A stretch of 64,000 nt of DNA, taken from positions 17,368 through 81,367 of the forward strand of contig JBFWRK010000019.1 in NCBI GenBank assembly GCA_050248955.1, given 5' to 3'. How positions within the stretch are numbered: position 1 is the stretch's first letter; every line of letters begins with the position of its first letter. The position numbers and the translations under genes were made by a program. This DNA is from JBFWRK01 sp050248955 (GTDB taxonomy: Bacteria > Actinomycetota > Acidimicrobiia > Acidimicrobiales > Ilumatobacteraceae). The notes under the pieces were generated by a model. That model worked only from the letters and a program-made list of their open reading frames with translations, was not told the origin of the DNA and made no database searches. Shown piece after piece: positions 8,632 through 16,112 of this stretch.

Positions 8632-8790
8632 ATGAGCGGAGAGATGGACAAGGCAAAGGGCAAGGCCAAGCAGGCGCTCGGTGATCTCACGGACGACGAA
8701 TCGTTGAGGACCGAGGGCAAGGTCGACGAGACGGCTGGCGAGGCAAAGAACCTGGTCGACAAGGTCAAGGACAAGCTCACCAAGGACTGA
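8632..8790 (+). CDS. csbD: CsbD family stress protein
   Basis: 52 residues, highly charged and helical: MSGEMDKAKGKAKQALGDLT, then KVDETAGEAKNLVDK. This is the standard CsbD pattern (repeat of G-K-x-K-x-x-x-G-x-x-T-D). In Bacillus the family belongs to the sigma-B general stress regulon; the molecular function is unknown. The ATG at 8632 follows AAGGAG (8621-8626) by 5 nt. The gap 8455-8631 upstream should hold its promoter; I could not pick out a convincing -10/-35 pair there. Confidence 0.9.
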   Translation: MSGEMDKAKGKAKQALGDLTDDESLRTEGKVDETAGEAKNLVDKVKDKLTKD

Positions 8791-8825
8791 TCCAGAGTCT
8801 CGCGAGAGCGACGCTCTGACGTTCG

Positions 8826-8861
8826 GATGCCGGGTCACGCAAGCAGGCGTGGCCCGGCATC
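8826..8861 (+). terminator. Hairpin terminator after csbD
   Basis: A 15-bp stem (8826-8840 with 8847-8861) separated by a 6-nt loop AAGCAG. All positions pair, one as G-U. It lies 36 bases beyond the csbD stop and just before the S4-domain gene. There is no strong T tract, as is common in GC-rich actinobacteria. Confidence 0.7.
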
Positions 8862-8886
8862 GCCGCGTCGTTGCGAGAATGGCGCG

Positions 8887-9246
8887 ATGGAATCGGCACG
8901 CATCGACAGGTGGCTGTGGTCCGTCAGGCTCACGGCGACGAGATCCGATGCGACGGACGCGTGCACCGGTGGCCACGTGCAGATCGGCGGCCGCAACGCG
9001 AAGCCGGCATCGCACGTCTCGCCGGGCGACCGGGTGGAGGCCCGCCTGTACGGCCGCGACCGGATCGTCGAGGTCGTCCGCCCGATCGACAAGCGCGTCG
9101 GCGCACCGGTCGCGGTGACGTGCTACGTGGACCACTCCCCGCCACCGGAGGAGACCGAGCGCGCCTGGTTCGCCGAACGCGACCGTGGCACCGGTCGCCC
9201 GACGAAGCGCGACCGCCGCCAGCTCGACCGTTGGCGTTCGCGATGA
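8887..9246 (+). CDS. S4-domain RNA-binding protein (Hsp15/RqcP-like)
   Basis: 119 residues. The S4 domain occupies the N-terminal two thirds: MESARIDRWLWSVRL, TRSDATDACTGGHVQIGGR and VSPGDRVEARLYGRDRIVEV match the Hsp15/HslR/RqcP pattern (D-R-W-L-W, then G-x-V-x-x-N/G-G). The tail is Arg/Glu-rich. Hsp15 and RqcP bind stalled 50S subunits carrying peptidyl-tRNA; the sequence supports the family, not the exact role. ATG 8887 is chosen because residues upstream of it do not match the family. Confidence 0.85.
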   Translation: MESARIDRWLWSVRLTATRSDATDACTGGHVQIGGRNAKPASHVSPGDRVEARLYGRDRIVEVVRPIDKRVGAPVAVTCYVDHSPPPEETERAWFAERDRGTGRPTKRDRRQLDRWRSR

Positions 9247-9265
9247 TCGTCCGTTCGCGCTGATC

Positions 9266-10297
9266 TCACCCTCGGATCGCGTGCATCGCCGCCATCGCTG
9301 ACCCGCGGGCACCGGCCATGTCGAGGTCGGACACGAGCGCGAAGCCCGAGACGCGAGCTTGCTCCTCGCGCAGCAGCGTGTACTCGCGCACCTTCGCGAC
9401 GAACCAGTCGCGGAAGTGCAGCTCGGACTCGATCACGCCGCCACCGACGAAGTAGGCGTGGGGATCGGTGAAGTTCGCGGCGATCGTGAACATCCGTCCG
9501 ATCGCGTTCGCCTGCTGGTCGAAGATCGCGAGTGCCATCTCGTCGCCGCGCTCGCCGAAGCTGCGCACTGCCTTCGCGGCGGCGGCGATCGGCCTGCCGT
9601 CGCCGAGCGGATGGTCGGGATACCGGGTCAGCCAGTACGGCAGCAGGTTGTTCGTGATCCCGCTGAGCGAGGCCACGCTCTCCAGATCACCGACGAAACC
9701 GCAGTTGCAGCGCGGCAACGGCTGGTCGGCCTCCAGGAGACCGTCCATCGGGATGTGCACGTGGCCGAGCTCGCCGGCCATCCCTGAAGCGCCCCGCACG
9801 ACCTCACCCGATTCGATCACCCCGCCGCCGAGGCCGGTGCCGACGATCGCGGAGATCGAGGATCGATGGCTCGCGTCGTCGCCGAAATGCATCGTGTGCG
9901 CGTAGAGCGCGGCGGCGTTGCCGTCGTTGTTGTAGATCACGGGCAGGCGGAGGTGCTGCTCGACCGCGCTCCGGAAGTCGAAGCCCCACCACTCCGGCCC
10001 TGCGAAGTTGGTCGCGCCCCGCGCCGAGATGACACCGTCGGCGCTGGCGGGCCCCGGTGTGTCGAGCCCGATCGCGAGGACCGTCGCGGCGGGCACACCG
10101 GCAGCTTCGACCGCCATGACCATCGCATCACGGATCGCCGCAATCGCCGCCGCCGGGCCGTCGTGCACCCGGCTCGGGGTCTCGACCATCCGGTCGACGA
10201 GGAACGTACCGCTCCCGTCGAGGACCGTGGCGTTGGTCTTGGTGCCGCCCACGTCGAGTCCGACTACGACTGCAGGTGTTCCATCGGTGCCCGACAT
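9266..10297 (-). CDS. ROK-family sugar kinase
   Basis: 343 residues. ATP-dependent sugar kinase fold: phosphate-binding loop VVVGLDVGGTKTNATVLD at the N-terminus, a second loop AIVGTGLGGGVIESG, ELGHVHI, and a zinc-type segment. The canonical ROK zinc motif C-x-C-G-x-x-G-C-x-E reads CNCGFVGDLE here, so the third cysteine is replaced by aspartate. No N-terminal HTH, so it is a kinase (glucokinase or N-acetylhexosamine kinase type), not a NagC-like repressor. AGGAGG lies 9 nt before ATG 10297, which decides the start. Substrate cannot be assigned. Confidence 0.85.
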   Translation of the reverse strand: MSGTDGTPAVVVGLDVGGTKTNATVLDGSGTFLVDRMVETPSRVHDGPAAAIAAIRDAMVMAVEAAGVPAATVLAIGLDTPGPASADGVISARGATNFAGPEWWGFDFRSAVEQHLRLPVIYNNDGNAAALYAHTMHFGDDASHRSSISAIVGTGLGGGVIESGEVVRGASGMAGELGHVHIPMDGLLEADQPLPRCNCGFVGDLESVASLSGITNNLLPYWLTRYPDHPLGDGRPIAAAAKAVRSFGERGDEMALAIFDQQANAIGRMFTIAANFTDPHAYFVGGGVIESELHFRDWFVAKVREYTLLREEQARVSGFALVSDLDMAGARGSAMAAMHAIRG

Positions 10298-10446
10298 GGT
10301 GCTTGTCCTCCTGGCGCGCTCGCGTGAACATGCCACATGATGCTGTTCGCCACCATCATCGCCCGGGTGTCGTGACATGGCGGGCCGGCTCGCGTCGACG
10401 TCCGGCGAGCAGACGCCGATGATCGGCTGATCCGGATCGCTCCGGT

Positions 10447-13400
10447 TCAGTGGCGGCTCGGTGCGGCGAGGCCCCCGAGCACGAGACCGATCGGCTCGGC
10501 GAGCTCGATCGCTCGCTCCCGCAGACGGGCCGACTCGGTGGCGTCACCCGGCCCATCGCGCTCGGCGAGCACGGCGGCGCGATCGCAGAGCGCCCGCGCC
10601 TCGTGGGGCACGGCACCGATGTCGTAGGCCTGCTCGACGGCCATCGCCAGCAGCGCGTCGGCGCCGTCGAGATCGCCACTGACGTGCGCGGCGACACCGA
10701 CGAACCGGGTGACCGGTCCGAGCGATGCCCGGCCGAGACCGCTCATCGTGATCCGGCCGGTGTACGGCTCGAGCTCGCGCCGCAAGATCGCGGCGCGGTC
10801 GCGATCGCCGAGCTCGCGCGCCATCTCGACCAGCAGGCCACCGGCGACGAGCCACAGCGAGTCGCGGTTGTGCTGGATGCCTTCCGGGGTGACGAGCTCT
10901 TCGAGAACGGGCCGTGCCTCGTCTGCCCGGCCCGACGCGACGAGGCTGGCGCCGAGAGCGACGCGCCAGATCGGCAGGTGCGGTGGCCGGGCCGCTGCCT
11001 GCTCGGCCAGTTCGACGAGATCGCCGAGCGTGCCGCGGTCCCAGGCGCGGATGAACGCCTGCCCCGCCCAGGCCTGCTCGGCGTTCACGCCGTGGCTCTG
11101 GAGGCCACGTACGAGCGCCTCGTCGGCGAGCTTCGCTGATCCCTCGTAGTCACCGCGGAGCAGGCGGAACATCGCGTCGATGAACCCGACGAACGCGTCG
11201 TACACCGGCTGGCGGACGTGCGCGGCACGCTGACGGAACCGGCTGAACCACTCCTCCGCCTCGCGCACCGACCCGGCCTCGGTGAGGTCGGCGATGCCGT
11301 AGAGCAGCGTGCTCAGCTGCAGGTGGAGGCTGCCGGAGCGTTCCGCCGCCTCCCACGCGGCGCGGTCCGTCGCCAGGCGCTGTTCGAGCAGGTCGACCTT
11401 CCATCCCGCCATGCGGGCGGACAGGTGCGCGGTCGCGACGAGCGCCTCGTGGCCGTGCGCGGTCGCCAACGCGAGCGCCTCCTCGCTCAGGCCGCGCAAG
11501 GCGAGCAGGTCACCCTCCGCTGCCGCGTTCGAGAGGCTCGCGCCGAGCAACCGGGCGCGGTGGTCGACCTCGCCGGCGGGCAGACCGCGGAGCGCCTCGG
11601 CGAGCAGTGAGTCGAGCCGCTCGTCGGTCGTGCCGAAGTCGAACCCGAGCCCGGCGCGGGCCAGCGCGAGGGCTTCGGCGGCACGAGCGAGCAGCACCGG
11701 GTCGGCGGTACGGCGAGCCTCGTCCGCGGCGGCCACTGCGGCGTCACGCGCTGCGGTGCGGTCGCCGAGCGCCCGGTGGGCGTCGGAGCTGAGCAGCAAC
11801 GCCTCGCACCGAAGAGCCTGGTCGTCGGAGCCCTTCACCGAGAGCGCCCGCTGCGCCCAGTGCTGCCCTTCCTCGTACGCGAGGACGTCGAGCGCCTCAC
11901 GTCCGGCGGCGATCTTCGCTGCAACGGTCCGGTCGGGCGCCGCGAGCGCGCCTGCTTCGAGCAGGTGGTGCGCGAGCTCGATCTTCGACGAGCCGATCGC
12001 TGTCAGCGCGTCTGCGAGGGTGAGATGGATCGTGCTGCGCCGCGACCGGCTGAGCCGGTCGAGCACCACCTGTTGCACCAGCGCGTGCCGGAAGATCAGC
12101 GACCCCGTCGATGGCTCCTCGGCGAGCAACCCGGCCTCGAGCGTCGCATCGATCGCGTCGAGCAGGTCGTCGTGCCCCAGGCCGGTGGCCCAGCCGAGCA
12201 CGGGGAGCGAGATGAGGCCGCCGGAGACAGCGGCGACCGCGAGTACGCGCGAAGCGGGCACCGGCAGCCGGTCGAGCCGCGCGCCGAGCACATCGCGCAC
12301 CGACGCCGGCAGCGTCGCCCCCTCGCCGTGCTCGGCGAGCTCGGTGACGAAGAACGGGTTGCCCCGCGTCGCCTGGTGGATCGCGCTCGCCCGGTTCTGC
12401 GAGCTCTGGTCCTTGCCGCTGCCGAGCAGCTCGGCGACCTCGTGCTCGTCCAGCCCTTCGAGCGTCACTCTGGTGAGCAAGCCGTCGCGGTGCAGATCGC
12501 CGAGGAACGCGTCGAGGTCGGCGTTCGGGGTGACCGGCACCGTCCGCACCGTGCACACCGCCAGCAGGCGAGCCGACCGCTCGTGGCGCATCAGGTGCTG
12601 CAGCAGGCGCAAGGAGAGCGGATCGGCCCACTGCAGGTCGTCCAGGACGAACACGATCGGCCACATCGCCGACTCGGCGTCGAGCAGCTCGGCCACGGTC
12701 TCGAACAAGACGTAGCGGTCCGTCCCGAGCTCTGGCTTCAGCGAGTCGATGCCGATGTCGAGATCGGCGAGGAACGGCAGGAGCACAGCGAGGCCTTCGC
12801 GCCCTTCGACGACCCGCCGCCGCGCGTCGGGGGAGACCGTCCGGAGCACGGTGCGCAACGCCTCGACCAGCGGCTCGTACGGAACGACCGCTTCCGTCGT
12901 GGCCCGTCCCCACAGGACGATCGCGCCCTGCTCGTGGGCCTCGCTGGCGAACCGGGCGGCGAGGCGCGACTTGCCCGCGCCCGCTTCGCCCTCGAGCACG
13001 ACGAAGTGCCGTGTCCCGCCGAGCGCGGCGGCCCAGGCGGTGCGCAGCGCGTCGAGCTCGCGCTCCCGGCCGACGAACGGGCGGTTGCCGTGGCGGATGG
13101 CCGCGGGTGGCAGCTGCACGGGCGAGCGCCCTGGTGACGGCGGCGAGGCGTGCGTCTCCGACCCCGCCACGCCGAGGAGCGGGGTGAGCGCCGCCGCAGG
13201 GCGGACGTCGAGCACAGGGGTCGCCAGCGACGAGTCGTGCCCGAGGATCGACGCCTCGAGCTTCACGAGCTCGGGTGAGGGATCGAGGCCCAGCTCGTCG
13301 ACCAGGTGACGGCGCATCCGGTCGTAGGCCCGCAGCGCGTCGGCCTGGCGGCTCGCCCGGTAGAGCGCGAGCATCAGCTGTGCCGTGAAGCGCTCCCGCA

Positions 13401-14004
13401 GTGGGTGGTCCTCGACGATCCGTTCCAGCTCGGGTACCAGCGCGACGTGCCGGCCGAGCGCGAGCATGGCGTCGAAGCGGGCCTCGAGCGCGCCGAGGCG
13501 GAGCTCGTCGAGCCGTACGGCGGCCGAGGCGGCCGGTTCCATGTCGGACACGTCGACACATGCCGGACCGCGCCACAGCGCCATCGCACGGTCGAGCAGC
13601 TCGATCGCCCCCGCGGGGTCGTCGGGGAGCCGATCGCAGCCCTCGCGGGCGACGCGCTCGAAGATCCGAGCATCGACCTCGTCGGCGCCGAGGTCGAGCA
13701 CGTAACCAGGGCCTTCGCGGCGAAGCCGGCTCGTGTCGCCGAGCACGGTCCGCAGCCGGGAGACGTAGCTGTGCAGCGTGGCGACGATCGACAGCGGCGC
13801 ATCGGGCCCCCAGACGTCCTCCACCAACCGCTCCACGGTGACGAGCCGGCCTTCGGCGAGTGCGAGCCGGACGAGCACCGCCCGCTGCCGGGGACCGCCG
13901 AGTGCGAGCGGCCGGCCCGCGCGCTCGAGCGTCGTCGGTCCGAGGACGCGCAGCAGCAGCACGTCGTCCTTGCCCTGCTCATCGTCCACCGACGCCCGCT
14001 CCAT
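10447..14004 (-). CDS. SARP-BTAD-ATPase (AfsR/PimR-like) transcriptional regulator
   Basis: 1185 residues. Order: OmpR-type winged helix (about 17-105, LLLRVLGPTTLERAGRPL and PRQRAVLVRLAL), bacterial transcriptional activation domain BTAD (about 112-255), linker, then an AAA/STAND-type ATPase with Walker A GEAGAGKS at 339-346 and Walker B VLDDLQWAD at 453-461, and a long helical TPR-like C-terminal half. There is no C-terminal LuxR HTH, so it resembles AfsR/PimR rather than a true LAL. SARPs activate target promoters by binding direct repeats; such repeats lie immediately upstream between this gene and a divergent oxidase gene. ATG 14004 was preferred because the domain starts just after it and GGGAG precedes it by 4 nt. 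Confidence 0.92.
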   Translation of the reverse strand: MERASVDDEQGKDDVLLLRVLGPTTLERAGRPLALGGPRQRAVLVRLALAEGRLVTVERLVEDVWGPDAPLSIVATLHSYVSRLRTVLGDTSRLRREGPGYVLDLGADEVDARIFERVAREGCDRLPDDPAGAIELLDRAMALWRGPACVDVSDMEPAASAAVRLDELRLGALEARFDAMLALGRHVALVPELERIVEDHPLRERFTAQLMLALYRASRQADALRAYDRMRRHLVDELGLDPSPELVKLEASILGHDSSLATPVLDVRPAAALTPLLGVAGSETHASPPSPGRSPVQLPPAAIRHGNRPFVGRERELDALRTAWAAALGGTRHFVVLEGEAGAGKSRLAARFASEAHEQGAIVLWGRATTEAVVPYEPLVEALRTVLRTVSPDARRRVVEGREGLAVLLPFLADLDIGIDSLKPELGTDRYVLFETVAELLDAESAMWPIVFVLDDLQWADPLSLRLLQHLMRHERSARLLAVCTVRTVPVTPNADLDAFLGDLHRDGLLTRVTLEGLDEHEVAELLGSGKDQSSQNRASAIHQATRGNPFFVTELAEHGEGATLPASVRDVLGARLDRLPVPASRVLAVAAVSGGLISLPVLGWATGLGHDDLLDAIDATLEAGLLAEEPSTGSLIFRHALVQQVVLDRLSRSRRSTIHLTLADALTAIGSSKIELAHHLLEAGALAAPDRTVAAKIAAGREALDVLAYEEGQHWAQRALSVKGSDDQALRCEALLLSSDAHRALGDRTAARDAAVAAADEARRTADPVLLARAAEALALARAGLGFDFGTTDERLDSLLAEALRGLPAGEVDHRARLLGASLSNAAAEGDLLALRGLSEEALALATAHGHEALVATAHLSARMAGWKVDLLEQRLATDRAAWEAAERSGSLHLQLSTLLYGIADLTEAGSVREAEEWFSRFRQRAAHVRQPVYDAFVGFIDAMFRLLRGDYEGSAKLADEALVRGLQSHGVNAEQAWAGQAFIRAWDRGTLGDLVELAEQAAARPPHLPIWRVALGASLVASGRADEARPVLEELVTPEGIQHNRDSLWLVAGGLLVEMARELGDRDRAAILRRELEPYTGRITMSGLGRASLGPVTRFVGVAAHVSGDLDGADALLAMAVEQAYDIGAVPHEARALCDRAAVLAERDGPGDATESARLRERAIELAEPIGLVLGGLAAPSRH

Positions 14005-14065
14005 CTCACTCCCAGCACGAATTTCGGACGCGACCGTAGCCACCGCGCGCCGGTCGACCGTGCTT

Positions 14066-14096
14066 GCTTGCAGCGGCGGGCTGCTGCGCTGCAAGC
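14066..14096. promoter_or_regulatory. Perfect 10-bp inverted repeat in the SARP/oxidase intergenic region
   Basis: GCTTGCAGCG at 14066-14075 is exactly mirrored by CGCTGCAAGC at 14087-14096, with an 11-nt spacer. It lies 62 bases upstream of the SARP start and 83 bases upstream of the oxidase start. The right arm contains the first CAAG of the 11-bp direct repeats. A dimeric regulator, possibly the SARP itself, is the likely ligand; this is inferred. Confidence 0.6.
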
Positions 14097-14117
14097 GGCC
14101 GGCAAGTCGGCTCCAAG
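14089..14117 (+). promoter_or_regulatory. Three 11-bp-spaced heptamers, candidate SARP operator
   Basis: Heptamers CTGCAAG (14089-14095), CGGCAAG (14100-14106) and CTCCAAG (14111-14117) are separated by 4-bp spacers, so CAAG recurs at exactly 11-bp intervals on one DNA face. Direct heptamers with 4-bp spacers are the known recognition format of SARP regulators. The site lies 62 bases upstream of the oxidase start and next to the SARP gene. Confidence 0.7.
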
Positions 14118-14178
14118 TGACCGGGACGAACGTGATCGACAACAACGAATCACGCACTCACCAGAGGAGCCATCCCCC

Positions 14179-15585
14179 GTGTCCTTCACCCTGATCCCCA
14201 ACTCGTTCGACGACGCAGTCGCCGACCTCCGCGGCCGCACCGTGGGCGAGGTGCTGACGGCCGACGATGCCGGCTACGACGCCGCTCGCGCCGCCTGGAA
14301 CGTCGTCGTCCAGCAGCGCCCCGCTGTGATCGTCGTCCCCGAGTCCGTCGGCGATGTCGCCGCTGCCGTGCGCTTCGCCCGTGCCAACGGCCTGCGGGTC
14401 GCCGTGCAGGCGACGGGTCATGGCGTCGCCCGCCCATCCGACGGCGCCGTCATGATCGTGACCGCACGGCTCGACGCCGTCACGATCGATCCCGCTGCCC
14501 GCACCGCCCGCGTCTCGGCCGGTGCGAAGTGGGGCGCCGTGCTGGCGCCCGCCCAGGAGCACGGCCTCGCGCCGTTGCTCGGCTCGACCACCGATGTCGG
14601 CGCCATCGGCTACACCCTCGGGGGTGGCATGGGCTGGCTTGCCCGCCACTACGGCCTCGCCTCGGACAGCGTCCGCTCGTTCGACCTCGTCACGCCGGAC
14701 GGCAGCCAGGTGCACGCATCGGCCGACGAGCAGCCCGAGCTCTTCTGGGCGCTCAAGGGCGGTGGTGGCGGCACGTTCGGCGTCGTCACCGCGATGGAGA
14801 TCGAGCTCTACCCGGTCCGCACGGTGTACGCCGGCAACCTGCTCTACCCGGTCGAGATGGCCAGGGAGGTCATGACCCGCTGGCGCGACTGGGCGAGCAC
14901 GGCCAGCGACGAGCTGACGTCGTCCGTCGTGATCATGAACTTCCCGCCCCTCGAGGAGGTGCCCGAGCCGGTCCGCGGCAGGTCCTTCGTCATCGTGCGC
15001 GGCTGCTGGTCGGGCGATCTCGCCGAGGGCGAGGCACTGCTCGACGAGTGGCGGAACTGGCGGGCACCGGCGCTCGACCTGTTCGGCCCGATGCCGTTCA
15101 GCGCAGCCGACGGGATCAGCAACGACCCGGTCGACCCGATGCCGGCGATGGTCACCACCGAGTGGTTCGACGTGCTCGCCGACGAAGCGATCGACGTCCT
15201 GATCCGTGCGACGGTCGCGGCCCCGGGCCACCAGCCGACGCTGGCGTTCAGCGAGATCCGCCATGCGGGTGGTGCAGTCCGTGCCAACGCGCCGAAGGCG
15301 GCGAACGACCGCGGCCGCTCCGGCGAGTTCCTGCTCGAGATGGTCGGGATCGCGCCGCACCCGCACGCCGGTCTTGCGCTCGAGGCGCACCTGCGTTACA
15401 CGCGCCTGGCGCTCGCTCCGTTCGTGACGGGCGCTGCCTACCTCAACTTCATGGAAGGCCGCGAGAAGCAGGAGCGCACGCCGACGGCGTACAGCGCCGA
15501 TCACCTGCGCCGTGTGCAGGCCGTGAAGGCCGCCGTCGATCCCGACGACCGCTTCTGCCACGGCTTCGGCATCACCCCCGCCTGA
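14179..15585 (+). CDS. FAD-linked (BBE-type) oxidoreductase
   Basis: 468 residues. PCMH-type FAD-binding domain (residues about 40-215) with the histidine motif VAVQATGHGV (H81), expected to bind FAD covalently; GYTLGGGMGWLARHYG lacks the second cysteine of bicovalent berberine-bridge enzymes. The C-terminal substrate domain ends with AYLNF and a late BBE segment (DRFCHGFGI). The family oxidises alcohols, sugars or alkaloid-like substrates with O2. GTG 14179 is preferred, 9 nt after AGAGGAG; an in-frame extension upstream would cross the promoter region. Divergent from the SARP gene and the probable target of it. Confidence 0.88.
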   Translation: MSFTLIPNSFDDAVADLRGRTVGEVLTADDAGYDAARAAWNVVVQQRPAVIVVPESVGDVAAAVRFARANGLRVAVQATGHGVARPSDGAVMIVTARLDAVTIDPAARTARVSAGAKWGAVLAPAQEHGLAPLLGSTTDVGAIGYTLGGGMGWLARHYGLASDSVRSFDLVTPDGSQVHASADEQPELFWALKGGGGGTFGVVTAMEIELYPVRTVYAGNLLYPVEMAREVMTRWRDWASTASDELTSSVVIMNFPPLEEVPEPVRGRSFVIVRGCWSGDLAEGEALLDEWRNWRAPALDLFGPMPFSAADGISNDPVDPMPAMVTTEWFDVLADEAIDVLIRATVAAPGHQPTLAFSEIRHAGGAVRANAPKAANDRGRSGEFLLEMVGIAPHPHAGLALEAHLRYTRLALAPFVTGAAYLNFMEGREKQERTPTAYSADHLRRVQAVKAAVDPDDRFCHGFGITPA

Positions 15586-15608
15586 ACCCCCAACCCCACC
15601 CCACCGAT

Positions 15609-15645
15609 CGTGCGCCCGGTTGCGAGTACCGCAACCGGGCGCACG
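15609..15645 (+). terminator. Strong hairpin terminator after the FAD oxidase
   Basis: A perfect 16-bp stem (15609-15624 with 15630-15645) around a 5-nt loop AGTAC, 23 bases after the oxidase stop and before the GNAT gene. It is very stable and has no T run. Confidence 0.8.
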
Positions 15646-15686
15646 AACGTCGTGGGGTGGTGTCGGGTCCCTGGCAGCATCGCGCC

Positions 15687-16112
15687 ATGGACGACGTGGA
15701 GATCACCGATCAGCACGACGATGAGGTGGTCGCCTTCCTGCGAGACCGGATCATCGCCTTCAACGCCGCCACCACGGGATTCGACGACGGTCGGTCGTTG
15801 ACCGGGCTCGTCAAGGACGAGGCCGGCGAGATCGTCGCCGGCCTCGACGGCTTCACGTGGGGTGGCTACGCCAAGGTCGAGTGGCTGTGGGTCTCGGAGG
15901 AGCATCGCGGCGAGGGTCTCGGGCGACGGTTGATGGAGGCGGCAGAGCGAGAGGCGGCGTCACGCGGCTGCCACCTCGTCCGCGTCGACACCCATACGTT
16001 CCAAGCCCCTGGGTTCTACGAGAAGCTCGGGTACTCGGTCATCGGTCACGCGCCTGGCGCGCCGCTCGGCCATGCCGAGGTGTTCTTCAGCAAGGCAGTC
16101 CGCGCGTCGTAG
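15687..16112 (+). CDS. GNAT-family N-acetyltransferase
   Basis: 141 residues. The core follows GNAT order: IVAGLDGFTWGGYAKVEWLWV (strands 3-4), the acetyl-CoA pyrophosphate loop EEHRGEGLGRRLMEAAE matching Q/R-x-x-G-x-G/A, then CHLVRVDTHTFQAPGFYEKLGYSVIG. The acceptor substrate is unknown. ATG 15687 follows the terminator hairpin. Its last 67 bases overlap, convergently, the end of the large membrane protein gene. Confidence 0.88.
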   Translation: MDDVEITDQHDDEVVAFLRDRIIAFNAATTGFDDGRSLTGLVKDEAGEIVAGLDGFTWGGYAKVEWLWVSEEHRGEGLGRRLMEAAEREAASRGCHLVRVDTHTFQAPGFYEKLGYSVIGHAPGAPLGHAEVFFSKAVRAS

